A stretch of DNA of 64,000 bases from assembly GCA_950295325.1 (NCBI GenBank), contig OX485808.1, positions 29,716,527 through 29,780,526 on the forward strand. The letters run 5' to 3'. Source of the stretch: Polytrichum commune. Taxonomy: Eukaryota; Streptophyta; Polytrichopsida; Polytrichales; Polytrichaceae. A program made the translations under genes and the position numbers. Below are positions 1 through 12,399 of this stretch, piece after piece. The notes under the pieces are model-generated. The model was not told the origin of the DNA. It saw nothing but the letters and a program-made list of their open reading frames with translations, and searched no databases. Within the stretch, counting starts at the first letter, position 1, and every line of letters starts with the position of its first letter.

Positions 1-3000
1 CTACTGCAAGGTAGGCGAGAAAACATGTCCTGCATCAAAAGGGCTTTTGAACATGATAAGATCAGTGGGTTCAAATTTGCGTTGGATTGTCCAACGTTAG
101 TTTTTTCTTTTCAATATGAAAGGTGGCTGTCTTCAATAACCTAAGAGGCTTTTCATTTACCTTTGCTTCCTAGGAAGCCGATTTTTATTTACTAGGTATT
201 ACAATCAATACCAATAATAACATTGGTGTTATTTTTATCATGCGTATCCGTGTTAATATACCATTTTATAGATTTATTATCTTCAAATGGATTTCAATTT
301 ATATGGATTCTCGGAATTAGGATATACATGAATCAATAAGAGCTCAAAGATTATCACCCCCTTCCAAACACAAATACTTTGAACGGGTGTGGAGAAGCTA
401 CATTGCACCTATTGGGGACCAATTGCCCTAAGGTTAAGGATGAAGGTTCCTACATGGTTAATTTTGATACCTCCATACACACCCTCCCCTTTCGATTGAA
501 TGGACAATGGGTGTTAACAATATAGAGATATAATAAAGGAGATATGACTATGATGTTGCCACGAACTTGAAGTATATCATTGATTTTATTTTCAACTAAA
601 TCCAATTCTACACAACATTTAAAACACAATTTATGAGAATTAGGGAGAGCTTAAAGAACATGTTTTGCCTCCTTTTTGAAGATGACCACCTTGAACGGGC
701 GTTGACAAGTCGATTTGCCCCTATCTCCCAAGGACAAGTCTAGAAGACCCTATGCGGTTGGTCATGCTCGCTCATATATGACCCCAACTATGACATGTGG
801 ACCAGAGTGACATGGTGCAATAGAAATCAAGTGATGTGACTTAAGTCACTTATCCCAACATTCTTCAAGCATTAGGTGATTATAATTTGGAATTCCCATG
901 TGATCCAGGTTAAGGGATTAGAAGTAAGCCACCTTGTTAGAAACATATCAATTTTCTTTTGCACTTCCATGTTTCTCAATTTGAGCCATTTATGAACTTA
1001 CTAGAGGTTTTGAGCCCTAGAGCTCCGATGTTAGTTGTATGTCCATGTATGAATTGCTAAAATGTGAGGCCATCTTGGATAACAACATCAATTCTCAACA
1101 TTCGTGATGTCAAAATATGTGAAGCATTCTATGAAAGCAACTTAATACCGCTTTTACACAAGGGTAAAGGAAAGTGTCCTTGAGACTTTTAAGGCGCACC
1201 TAGAGTGCTTTTAGCACTTAGAATTTGTATACCCCTACATTAATTTTATCCTTTTTTCAAGGATCGATAGAGGGGTTGGGAACCTCTTTAAGCTCTTACG
1301 TGATATTGTGTTGCTCATATGAACTCAAGGTAGCATGTTGAATCATATTTTTATGATACTTTTCTAGCATAAAAATATATTTTCACAACATATGTGGCTC
1401 CCTTACATGATTTTTTTAATTTTTTGTATGTGTTAGATATAACCACGGATATTTCTCAAAAGACCTCTTCCTCTCCTCCCCCACCCCCCAATTAAAAAGA
1501 AAAGAAAAAAAGAAAAAAAGAAAGAAAGATACAAGAGTGCCTAGGGTAGATGGTGCACACCAACACTTTAAGAGTTGAGAATATATATCCCATTATCATA
1601 CAATAGCATCTCAGGATGATTGTAGTTGGCAGTTTTTATGAATTCTAATGGACCAGAGTATATCTGAATTGAATTCCGTGTGCAAAAGTTATAAGGATGC
1701 AAAGTTTCATTGGTGGATGACCCAAAACCAACACTAAAGCACGATGACATGGTGTTGGACATTCTCATAATCATTGTGTACTTATTTATGCAAAATTGTA
1801 GGGCATCAGTTTTGGGTGTGGTATTGGTCTTAGCATGCTCGACCTTAATTAGTACCACCATGGGAATGAGTCCATTTGCTCACCTTGAGTGATGTAAAGG
1901 ATGATCCATGTTATCAAAAGCAAAGGACATATTTGTGCCTAATACAACCATATAAGCTCTTTTAAGCATGACCAATTAGGTAGGTGACCATAACAATCTT
2001 ATGATGACCCTTTGGTGGCTCATATTTGTACAAGGGGAGTTTTGGCAGTTTGTTGGGACCACATGTATCGGGTTATCAAACAAACGATTATGGCTAGAGC
2101 TTCGACATGTTTTGGTAATTTCATTCCATGGGGGTGAGGGTCACTCTCCACGTAGCAATATGAACCACTTGAGATAAAGTGGTATTTTCAATGGGGCTAT
2201 GAGGTATTGCACATACTTTTGAAATTTGATGTGTATTTGGTAATAAACAAAATGAGAAGTATATGGTTTGTATTTGCAAAATGATTTTTCAATACCCTAA
2301 GTGAGTCTGTAATAGTTTAAATGTTTGTAATGTTTTATGATCTATATTATGAAACAACAAATAAGACCGTATCTTTTATCACACCTCATTTTCCAAGAAA
2401 ACGTCATTATTCCTTTCCCCCAACACAATGAAAATTTATTGGGTTATGATGTAGTATGTGTAATGTAGTCCCTTCATCCAAAGCACCTATTATACAAAAT
2501 TTGGGGGAATCTAGGCATATTTTTGTTGAATTTATGTTTGTCCATCTTTCACAATCGTCTAAATGTGGCTAAACTATCACTCTTCACAAGACTATGCATG
2601 TAGTTATTTGTCATTAATCGTAGGGTAATATGTAGAGAAGAAATTTATACTTTAGTCTAAAGTCATCACAACTCATCCCAAAAGAATGTGAGTTTACATG
2701 AAATAGTAAGAGTGAGTGGAACTTGGTCTATGTCCTCAATATGTATATACGGACCTCGATTGCACATAGAAGAAGGTTTCATTTGGAATTGTGTCCTAGT
2801 CAACTCGACAATGCACCCTTCGAATATATTTATGTGATTTTTGAAGTTTATATGCAAAAGACATAAACATATTTCAACATCCTTTCCGAGAGGTGTAAGT
2901 GGTTTGGAGATGAAGGTGTGAGTTATTTATAGAATTTTGGAGGTAAATTGTCCAATATAATATGTTTTGGGATCAATTTTAAACTATAAAAGTTAGAACA

Positions 3001-4218
3001 TCAAGCACATTTTCATCCCTGGAAATAACAATGAGGTTTTAAGCAATTTTGGCACGAGTCATGCACATATACATACAAGAGAACTACCAAGCTTCATCTC
3101 AAGTTTACATATACCATCTAGATTGTAAACACTAAGCTTAGTCCACAGTTTTCCACTATGTTTGTATATTGGGGAGGGTTTTCCTCTCAAATCGCACAAT
3201 TCAATCAATGTGCATTTATTAATGCCCATTACGTATAGATTTGGTTTTGATAAAAAAAAATCATGCAAAAATTCAAAATTTACAAAAATGTACTACTAAG
3301 TGCACAATCCACCTTTAAGTAATCAACTAATCGTTTATTCGGGAAAGTTATGACGTACAAGCTAATTAACCTAAGCTGTTAGAGCAAATTGATCCTCGGC
3401 ATGCCCTAGTTATAGTCACTAAAATTGAGGTGCACCTATTTCGGTTTGTCATCAAATATGGATCCTTACTTTTTGGGTTTCCGTCAACACATTGTACATG
3501 TTCTTCGGTTCTCAAAAAACAAAAACCACACAAAGGCATAGCATGTCCTTTATGCACATGCAACACATCCATTGTGTAGGTAACACATAGTATCGAGGAA
3601 AACTGAGTGGAGACTTCGATGTAGGTAGGACCACAAACTTGTCGTTTTGCATGTTGATGAACACAATAAGCAGATATGGTCTATCATATGTGGTCCTACA
3701 TTCTTGCATTCATATAATGCAGACAAGATTATGATAACTGTATTAAACAAACCACCTTATCCCATACTAATAGATGGGGACATGACCTAGATGTATAGCA
3801 CAAACAGTTGGTTGTACTTAGGGACAATGAGTTTTGAAATACCACGACGTTTAAAGTTTCGGTATTGCATTGAGACGCGTTCCAAATATTTGGAATCACG
3901 AGGATTTGAAGTCTACTTGGAAAGTCTAATCCAACAAGATAATCAAGACATAAAGCATATCATACTAAGTGCCTAAACTACCCAAGGTGTTGGGAGTAGG
4001 TACAACTATCTTGGGCATCTTAATTACAAGCATTCCTTATACACATGCAACAAATACCAATAGTCAAAACCTCATGCAAGTACTTGTTTATCCTCGATAC
4101 CCTCAACATAGCTTTCGCTTAACTCAAGGTGCAATACGGAATCCCTAAGCAAAAGCGGCCGCCCAAAGGTCGGCGTGAGCGAAAACCATTTCTCTTTGTT
4201 AGTTACCCTAGATTCGAT
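1..4218. other. No gene seen
   Basis: Only short random open frames. There is an A/G-rich simple tract at about 1490-1530 and the dispersed repeat at 1681-1850. GAATTCCCATGTGATCCAGG near 890 is echoed at about 54825 in a PPD5 intron. Confidence 0.6.
1681..1850 (+). repeat. Dispersed repeat shared with 27228-27400
   Basis: CAAAAGTTATAAGG, GCAAAGTTTCATTGGT, CATTCTCATAATCA and GGTCTTAGCAT occur in the same order in both places. Confidence 0.65.
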
Positions 4219-4437
4219 AGCATAACATTATTCAGCTCCTTTGGTTGTGTTTTGTGGGACTAGGTATCGGACAAGCATAAGTTCTCCTTTAATTATGGGA
4301 TTCCTCGTTTTGGGGGAGCACTCAGGATGTCAACTGTAGAGTTTTGGACAAGCAACTGTAGTATATCATGAGTTTTTTAATCCTCAACCTATCTCTTTGA
4401 AAAGAGACCATCATCTAGTTGCTTAATAATGTTATAA
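4219..4437. mobile_element. Degraded member of the CATAACATTATT family
   Basis: GCATAACATTATTCAG at 4219 and TTAATAATGTTATA near 4425-4437 are inverted. The left arm shares TGTGTTTTGTGGGACT with the 30.5-kb element. Confidence 0.5.
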
Positions 4438-5130
4438 ACAAATCTAAACCTATGAGATAGATTTTTAACACATAATTATGGGTCCTTACATGTTATCAAG
4501 TAAACCTTGGGCCGTATGTAGCAACCGGATGCTTTATATCATGGAGAGTGGACCCATCACAAGGTTTTTGCAAATAAGTGTTAGCCCAAGCAACCTTGTT
4601 TTGCATCAAACCAATTTTGGTCTTGCCCTTGTTGAAATTATTAGGAAAGCGCAATTTATTGCATATGAACTTTTACGTCTCACTCAACTAACATGAAAGC
4701 CTCAAAATATTGTGCATTCCGAATGTTATTTTTCAACATCAATTTGAGCCCAAAATCAACTTTAAAGACCATGAATTAGTCAAGTCAACACGACAAAACT
4801 TTAGGGGGTTAAATTTGATGTTGGATAAATTAGAGGTACTTTTGGATGCAACAAGTCTCTCTTGGCAACAAAATCTTCAGATCCATGTCACATGTAAAAG
4901 CTTGTCATGTCCAAAGGGTTTAAAATGAACGTACCTATTATGGATGTTTTATAGATTTAAACATATTTAGAAGTATTATAGCAAAATAACAATTACATGG
5001 GCACTTTTGTAAATCCAAAAGAGGAACACAAGAATTGACATTGTTATTTTTGAAATATAGGTGAACATCCATTGAAGTCTTGAAGCGAAAGTTAAGTGTG
5101 ATGGTCAAGGTGAGATGGGGTAGGTTTCAT

Positions 5131-5429
5131 GGAGAGAGGGAATTATCGCATACAAGTGTACCTCGCATTCATGCAACATAATAGCCCCAAAAGAGTATGC
5201 ATTATGGATGTTCCTATTTTACGACAAGTTGTAATCATAATTGACCTTAAAGACCCCAAATTAGTGTAGTCCAAGTCATTTGAGAAGGATCGGCAACTTC
5301 TCTATAATTGAATTTCCAATTTGTGCCAAAAGAAGAAGAAGAGAAGGATCAACAACAACCCTATTGGGGGTCAACTTTTGAAGTTGGACGGGTGATAGGT
5401 ACGCTCGTATGCAATGATTCCCTCTCTCC
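5131..5429. mobile_element. MITE with GGAGAGAGGGAATTAT termini, copy 1
   Basis: The left GGAGAGAGGGAATTATCGCA and the right TGCAATGATTCCCTCTCTCC are inverted repeats extending about 35 bp (GTGTACCTC versus GCGTACCT). No clear target duplication was seen. Confidence 0.78.
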
Positions 5430-5517
5430 AGATTACATGTTGTGTTTTTGAAGGCATGATTCTTTTCAAAAACCATAGTTGGTCCAAAGCAATTGGAATG
5501 AGAAGATGGTCATTACA

Positions 5518-5998
5518 CTACACCGTTCATGATATTTAATGTCACATGTGTGATGGTGTCACTTACCTATTTCGAGGCGTATCCTAGGTTACACTCACAA
5601 TCAATAACTTCACTATTAATGTCACCTTATGACACTCGGTGTTCAAGTGCACCTATTAATATCTTGGCATGAGTATGCCAAATAGTGTTACAAGGTGTAT
5701 GGTTGTGGAAAACCGTTGTCTATAACTTGCTTAAAGTATACATGAAATGATAGTTCAACACACCACATAAACAATCACATGACATTTTGCATATTGTGTG
5801 CTCAAGTATGTCTTCCTCTTGCATACCAAAACGCAAAACTATCATGTCAATTATCCCAATGTGCTAGGCTAAATGTCAATAAGATAAATAAAATTTCACT
5901 CAAAAAATTACTTATATTGAGAATTATTTGTTCAATTAGTCAATAGAAGTGTCAAAGGAGAAGTCACCGTAGTGACACTAAATATCATGTCTAGTGTT
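5518..5998. mobile_element. TIR element of the ATGRTATTTAGTGTCAC family, 5.5-kb copy
   Basis: The left end ACACTACACCGTTCATGATA continues TTTAATGTCAC. The right end reads GTGACACTAAATATCATG and then TCTAGTGTTGT, an inverted copy. CACTA at the tip recalls CACTA transposons, but no protein or clear 3-bp duplication was found. Confidence 0.6.
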
Positions 5999-6227
5999 GT
6001 ATAAAAGGGGTCAGATCAACATGAAAACTCTACCATGCATTGGTATGTGCTTTTGAGACGTTAGATTCGAGTTCACTATGTGATAAAAGACTTTCGGAGG
6101 TTGGTTGATCGGGTCAAAACCGTGTGTTGATATGTAAACTTTGAAGCATGTTTTCAGATTCAAGATAGAGTTTCATGGATGTAAGATAAATGTTGAAAGA
6201 ATCATCTATGTACGAAGGACTAACTTA

Positions 6228-6550
6228 GGGCCAAGGGCCATGACCAAGTAATTGTGAGGGCTCTCAACTCTCATCCAAAGGCCGTACATGTTGGTTAGTT
6301 GCCATAGTCTGCTGGAATTTGCATCATGTCCCTTCTTAGAAATGGGAATGACGCAAACTTCAGCAAACCATAAAACATTATTCACAATAATAGGAATCTA
6401 TATAGACTTTTCATCCATGATAATTTCTTGGGCCCTTTGGCCTTCACTTTCTAGTGTGAGTGAACGTGGGCAGTCTCGGCCTTTTTCGACCAATGAGTAA
6501 TCTTAGAATGCAATGGTCTTGGGCCTTCAATCTTGTGTGTGAAGTGGCCA
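6228..6550 (+). mobile_element. Tourist-like MITE, copy 1 (left terminus deleted)
   Basis: It is flanked by TTA at 6225-6227 and 6551-6553. The left end has lost 16 bp (ACTTCACACACAATCC) between two CCA triplets compared with copy 2. The right end is TTGTGTGTGAAGTGGCCA. Confidence 0.85.
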
Positions 6551-6714
6551 TTAGTTTTGGTTCCCTCACTTAATCGTCACCACGTTAATATACAAAAAGA
6601 CAAATTCTTATACAAATTCTTGAAATTGATATATAAACGTATTTGAATAACACACATCTACCTTTATAGAATATTAGTTATTCTCGGAGGTTGGCTGATC
6701 GGATATAGAAAAAG

Positions 6715-6808
6715 AGGGAGTATTAAGCTACTATTAGGGTTTTGTAGAAAGAGAGTATTAGGGTATTGTTGGGGTTTTTATAGAAAGCAAGTATTAGGGT
6801 ATTATTAG
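6715..6808 (+). repeat. AGTATTAGGG-rich minisatellite blocks
   Basis: GAGAGTATTAGGGTATTGTTGGGGTTTTTATAGAAAG-like units occur here, at 7390-7530 and at 8080-8119. MITE copies 1-3 lie between or against the blocks. Confidence 0.75.
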
Positions 6809-6888
6809 GATATGTAAACTTTGAAGCATGTTTTCATGGATGTAAGATAAATGTTGAAAGAATCATCTATGTACAAAGGACTAACTTA

Positions 6889-7228
6889 GGGCCACTTCAC
6901 ACACAATCCAAGGGCCATGACCAAGTAATTGTGAGGGTTGGCAACTCTCATCCAAAGGCCGTACCCGCTGGTTAATTGCCATAGTCTGCTGGAATTTGCA
7001 TCATGTCCCTTCTTAGAAGTGGGAATGACCCAAACTTCAGCAAACCTTAAAACATTATTCACAGTAGTAGGAATCTATATAGACTTTTTCAGCCATGATA
7101 ATTTCTTGGGCCCTTTGGCCTTCACTTTCTAGTGTGAGTGAATATGGGCAGTCTCAGCCTTTTTCGACCAATGAGTAATCTTAGAATGCAATGGTCCTGG
7201 GCCTTCAACCTCGTGTGTGAAGTGGCCA
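6889..7228 (+). mobile_element. Tourist-like MITE, copy 2
   Basis: The left end is GGGCCACTTCACACACAATC and the right end CTCGTGTGTGAAGTGGCCA, flanked by TTA at 6886-6888 and 7229-7231. It is 340 bp and carries no coding capacity. The 3-bp TTA duplication is characteristic of PIF/Harbinger-mobilised elements. Confidence 0.9.
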
Positions 7229-8119
7229 TTAGTTTTGATTCCCTCACTTAATCGTCACCACGTTATATACAAAAAGACAAATTCTTATACAAATTCTTGA
7301 AATTGATCTATAAACGTATTTGAATGACACACATCTACCTTTATAGAATATTAATTATTCTCAGAGGTTGGCTGATCGGGTCATAGAAAAAGAGAGAGTA
7401 TTGAGCTACTATTAGGGTTTTGTAGAAAGAGAGTATTAGGGTATTGTTGGGGTTTTTATAGAAAGCAAGTAATAGGGTATTATTAGGGTTTTTATAGATA
7501 GAGAGTATTAGGGTGTTATTAGGGTTTTATACAAGAGAGTATAATGCCACCTCCCCACCTAACTTTACCGAATGACCGAAGTCTTTTTCTAAAATCCCGG
7601 TAAAGCTCCCTCGGTTATAGTGGAGACATCCGCCCATCCCAATGCACCTATAAGAACTTGCTCCAAAGATTTTTGAGTGGGTTTTAGTTAAGAAGCTTTC
7701 ACACACGTTCATTTGTTTTATCTACCAAGCAATGAATGTTGGGTAGTTTTTGTCCCATCCCCAAATGCCTTACTACTCATCTATCTCACCATCGGTTTTT
7801 GTTAATGGAGCTCCTCGTGCCCTCACAACTAAGACTAAAAGCAACCAACCACACGGGCAGGAATCGACACTCTTAAAAATCCTACATTGTTGCCTCATGT
7901 CTAGGTACCGATGGGAGGGGAGGGGAGGGTCGTTGCTTGAGGCTTAACACCTCCACTTTCAAACCATACCAGATCATTTGCCAACTAGGCCCGACACTAG
8001 ATAATGTCGATGGTGTTAAGGCCGTGTTTCTTAGAACCAACTTTTAGGCTCCGCTAAGGTGGTGTGGGGAGGGGGCATTAGAGTATTATCAGGGTTTTCC
8101 TTACAGAAAGAGAGTATTA

Positions 8120-8628
8120 GGGCCACTTCACACACGAGCCGAGAGCCGTTACCATGAAATTGTAAGAGCCCTGAAGAAAGTGTCCAAAGGCCGTCCCAAC
8201 ACACCTTTGAAATCATCTACTGTGGTCACGGACCCTCAAGTCTAGTGTGAAGTCATTCGTGACCGGGACTTTCACCAAATGCTATTTCAATGAATTTCTA
8301 TTCATGCAGGTCCTCACGCATGATAAAACATAATATATCAACGGTTTTGAGTGTTCGGAGTGCCATGGTCTCCCGGTGGTTTTGTGTTAGGCCTACCTCC
8401 AAGAAGTGGTTATTGAAAATAGTTCAAGTGACCATGAAACACGTTCCATTCGATGCCATGTACGAATCCATGTAAACGTTACATCCATCTTGCATTCACA
8501 TACTCCATTGGTCCCTCCCTCAAGCGTAGTGTGAAGTGAAGTTGGACTAACCTCACCTTTTCCACCACCAATGAGAGTGCTTGAAGTGTAATGGTCACGG
8601 GTGCTCAGTCTCATGTGTGAAGTGGCCC
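8120..8628 (+). mobile_element. Tourist-like MITE, copy 3 (509-bp variant)
   Basis: Termini GGGCCACTTCACACACGAGC and GTGTGAAGTGGCCC are flanked by TTA at 8117-8119 and 8629-8631. Its interior (8280-8540) matches copy 4 at 19099-19597 in inverted orientation, so these two form a longer subfamily than the 340-bp copies. Confidence 0.9.
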
Positions 8629-8699
8629 TTAGGGTATTAGAATATCATGAATTCGACTGCCACAAATAACCCATGGGCAGGGAAGCTATCTCAGTCTGT

Positions 8700-8722
8700 A
8701 TATTTTATATATATATATATAA
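8700..8722. repeat. (TA)n microsatellite
   Basis: Simple TA run. Similar short (TA)n tracts lie at about 11550-11564, 23823-23846 and 62316-62334. Confidence 0.85.
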
Positions 8723-9084
8723 AATCTTTTCTTTTTCTATTTTTCTATTTTTTTGCAGAGACCGAATGATGGTCGAGTTTGGGTTCGTGTGTCGGGCAAA
8801 AGTACTGAAGGCAGGCACAGGGGGTGAAGTGCCCAGTATTCATCGTAACTTATATCTAGTCAAGATTTGCCCATGATTCTCACCAAGCAAGCGAATGATT
8901 TGCCACCCCACTCACCTGCATTGGCTTCCGCTCCCGTGTACCAATTAAGAGAAATCAAATAAAAATAACAATAACAATAACAATAATTTAATCATCATAA
9001 TAATCGTGATAATACTATGAGGAAATACTCAATAAACCCACCCATTTGCAAGAACAAATTAACGAGGGAGGGAAAGAAGGGATG

Positions 9085-9150
9085 AGAAGGCTCCCTTGAG
9101 GCTCACGGCACTCGAGGTGCGGGGTTCAAGGACCGATTGTGTCTGTAAGT
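9085..9150 (+). other. tRNA-like (Pol III promoter-like) stretch
   Basis: TTGAGGCTCACGGCACTCGAGGTG-type sequence followed by GGGGTTCAAGGACC resembles A- and B-box spacing of a tRNA-derived SINE head. No cloverleaf or anticodon arm is convincing, so it is not called a tRNA. Confidence 0.3.
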
Positions 9151-9209
9151 GGACTGGATGAGATGCAGGCCCGGAACGTACCCGTGCCTAAATCAAACAC
9201 CACAATAAT

Positions 9210-9575
9210 TTGGACACCTAAGCTTATGGTTGAGTGGTATGTGGTTCGGTGTGGATCTAAGGACTGCCCACGAGAAGACATGTGTTCAAAAGAGATTGGA
9301 CTACGTGCTCTGAACGTGTGATTTCATTATGGGTGCAGTGGACAACACGAATGGGGGTTGGGGGCAGCGCTTATATGACCACTTGATGAGCACGAGAGTC
9401 TTCACTTTGATGGTGAGTAGAATATTCATATGAGGTGTGAAATTGTGAAAGAGTGGCGACGGACACGATTTGGATGTGCTGATCATTATGTACCGGTGGC
9501 GTGTTTCGTATGCTTGGATAAGTGGGTGCAACGAGAGAAGTGTCCATCTTAGGCTTGTCTACCTTACATTGTCAG
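9210..9575 (+). repeat. R1 repeat, plus-strand copy
   Basis: It carries the R1 blocks from GAGTGGTATGTGGTTCGGTG through GATGAGCACGAGAGTCTTC to GATAAGTGGGTG and CTACCTTACATTG. An insertion-like difference lies near 9330. Confidence 0.75.
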
Positions 9576-9579
9576 AATT

Positions 9580-12050
9580 CAGGGGGTAAGGGATACTTCA
9601 CTGTAGAGCTTGAGGGCATGTTACCGTTGAAATGTCAAATTGTGGATCTCTCATTGGTGAAAATTGTGAGACTGTTACATTATAGCTTGAGGGTCTAAGT
9701 GGCTAAGTGGCTAAGGAAGATTCAATGGATGAAAACCCTACTTGGAGTGCAACATGGCATGCAATGGATAATGTTTAATGGCCTATTGGAATTTGTGTCA
9801 AACCCATCTAACATAAACTAGTCTAGTATAAAACCGGGAGAGTATCTCACAACCCTTGATTCACTATAACTTATTATGTAAATGAACGTGTGAATAGCAT
9901 TGTAGTGAAATGGCATTTGGTTGACATCCCAGTCATGTATGTCTTTACAATATGATTGAAACCATGCATTGCATGTGCACTACACAAAATTCAATGTCCT
10001 TTTCCATAGTGTGGCCTTCAATTGAGTTTCAAAGGCCCCACAATCTCAAAGTCACAACCCTTCGCCTTATTGTAAAGTGGCCCTATGTTTCCAATATGGT
10101 GTTTATGGGTGCAATGTTGAGGGATGGTTTCCATGTGCCGACTAGTTTGGTGAAGGAAGTATGACTTACTTGAAGTTGACGAAGCTTTGGACGGGATCTC
10201 CTAAGATTTTATTGGTCAAGCATTTTTAGATGGGGTGGGAGAGTGCAAGATATGAGAATAATTTTGTTATTTTGTCGAACACTGCACATTGGATTGTGCA
10301 GTGTGGTCGCATTTATGCATTGCATTGCATGAGCATTATATCTCAAGATATTTGAAAATATGTAAATAATTCCAAGATTGTGAATACTTCAAGAAAATTT
10401 TGAGTGAATGGACTATGTTAACATGATAACATTTAGATTGTGATCTATGACAGTCTTGGGTTACATCAACTTGTTTATGCAAATCAAAATTTCCACGCGT
10501 ATCAAAAGTCAAATCATGAATGTATAATAGAGGGGTGGTCAATCCATCCTCCTTAACTTCCCCTTAGAATTGGTGTTGGCCATCCATTCTTGTTCTCTAG
10601 GTAAAAATAATGCACATTTCCATGGGAAAGAGGGGCATGTTGTCATAGTGATTCTCACTATCCTGGCCAACACTTGGAAGTGCATCCTAGAAATATGGAG
10701 AACAACATGCCATCATTGACTACCAATTTTGGACCGGTCTTGCATATCTTCATATTGATTAAGTATATATAATGAGCTTTCTACAACAATGGTTGCCCCT
10801 GCAAGGCTATCATCACCCCATACCTCACCCCCTACATTACCAACGAAAACCTCACTCATGCCTTGTGCTCCTCCAACGTGACATCATTCGCCTACATGGG
10901 GTGTGTCCCTTTGAACCCCCCCTCCCCCCTCTCTTATGGCAGTTGTTTCCTTGCTTCCTCCTCTCCCTTTGTCCAACCTAATTCATTGAATTCGTAGTAC
11001 ATATCTAAACTTTGTAATTACTTGCCAAAAATATGATCCCTAATCATTGGTCTCCATGACCGTGTGGAGGCAATTACCATGAACATATCAACAATTAAAA
11101 AAAACATCAAAATCTTCAAACCATTCATCAAAGATAGGCTTATGAAATACCTTCCAAAAATCTCCATCAAGTACCTTACTTCCTTAAGAAACAACATCCC
11201 AAAAAACACTAAAATCCAATTAACGCACCTATATTCCTTGCAACTACCCCTACATCCAGTGGGTATCCCTACCTTGGCTAATGTCCCCCCCTATGATTGT
11301 CGGCAATATGCTTGACCCCCACCTCGTGAAATATCCCCATGGCTCCAGGTGGGGCGAATGGACCGCATTGTACTCTCTCTTACAACACTTATTTTCCTTT
11401 GTAACGGGTTTTTCGCATTTTCTATACTACCATAAGTTCGTAGCCAATCATTGTGCTACGTAAATAATTAATTTGATGACAGTAGGCTTGACACGTAGTG
11501 AATAACATGAAACATATTCAAATTTAAAATTTTCATTTAGTCATACACTTTATATATATATATAACATTACTTTATTCATTGGGGGGGGGGTTTGCATAT
11601 ATCCCTCAAATTAGAGAATTGATTAATACATCTATCGTTGGGATATGCATTTGAGGCCCAAAGATACCCTCCCCAAAAGAATGGAGCATTCTCCAACAAC
11701 ATCCACTTCACAAAGTAAGGGTCCTCAAAATTTCACATGTGGCCATACTAAGGTTTGTAAGTTACACATGGTTGAAACTTCCACGAGCTTGCTAATAGTA
11801 TATCACTCAACTCAATTCATGCCAATGAAGCACGAATCTCGATAAGAAATCAACGTATACAGATCTCCCTATTTTTTAAACACCTCGTCACCTAAACCCT
11901 AATACATCTTAGGTAAAAATACTCCAATGGTTGAAAATGCTTTAGGTATTCCAACACACACACATTCTAAACACCTACACAATTGGATTCAACATTCACT
12001 TATCCGATGTGGCAATAAAAATCGCCAACATCTTGATATTGACATAGAAA
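9580..12050. other. No gene seen
   Basis: Short open frames only, none with a recognisable domain. A G10 run lies at about 11582 next to (TA)n. Confidence 0.55.
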
Positions 12051-12059
12051 GTTTCGAGA

Positions 12060-12318
12060 CCGTTTCGGATAGGCGAACTTGTAAACAATTAGGGTTACAC
12101 AAGGTCATACGCTTTATACCTATACACATACACTTCTTGATACCCGGACGGGACCTAGATAACCGTGTAAAATCGGTGTCCATGGGCACCCGTTTCGGAT
12201 AGGCGAACTTGTAAACAATTAGGGTACACAAGGTCATATGCTTTATACCTATACACATACACTTCTTGATACCCGGACGGAACCTATGTAACCGTGTAAA
12301 ATGGGTGTCCATGGGCAC
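12060..12318 (+). repeat. Tandem duplication, two ~130-bp copies
   Basis: CCGTTTCGGATAGGCGAACT at 12060 recurs at 12190, and both copies end GGTGTCCATGGGCACC. They differ by a few bases. A GA-rich simple stretch (12364-12398) follows shortly. Confidence 0.92.
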
Positions 12319-12399
12319 CCGTGCACTAGCCACACATGCCCTCATAAAGTCCTCGAGAGCTTTATGAGAGAGAGAGAGTGAGCTAGAGAGAGAGAGATC

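Larger units (their letters stand above)
6128..7484 (+). repeat. Tandem segmental duplication, two ~680-bp copies
   Basis: The segment from about 6128 to 6808 recurs at 6809-7484, starting with the same GATATGTAAACTTTGAAGCA and ending in the same AGTATTAGGG-rich sequence. Each copy contains one Tourist-like MITE, so the MITE was present before duplication. The copies differ mainly by point changes plus a ~22-bp stretch present only in copy 1 and a 16-bp stretch absent from copy 1 in the MITE terminus. Confidence 0.9.

Noticed and set aside
5518-5998. Bona fide CACTA transposon
   Set aside because: CACTA appears at the tip, but there is no transposase and no consistent 3-bp duplication. It is left as an unclassified TIR element.
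9085-9150. Possible tRNA gene
   Set aside because: Only a B-box-like GGTTCAAG and a loose A-box. No acceptor pairing or anticodon arm could be drawn.
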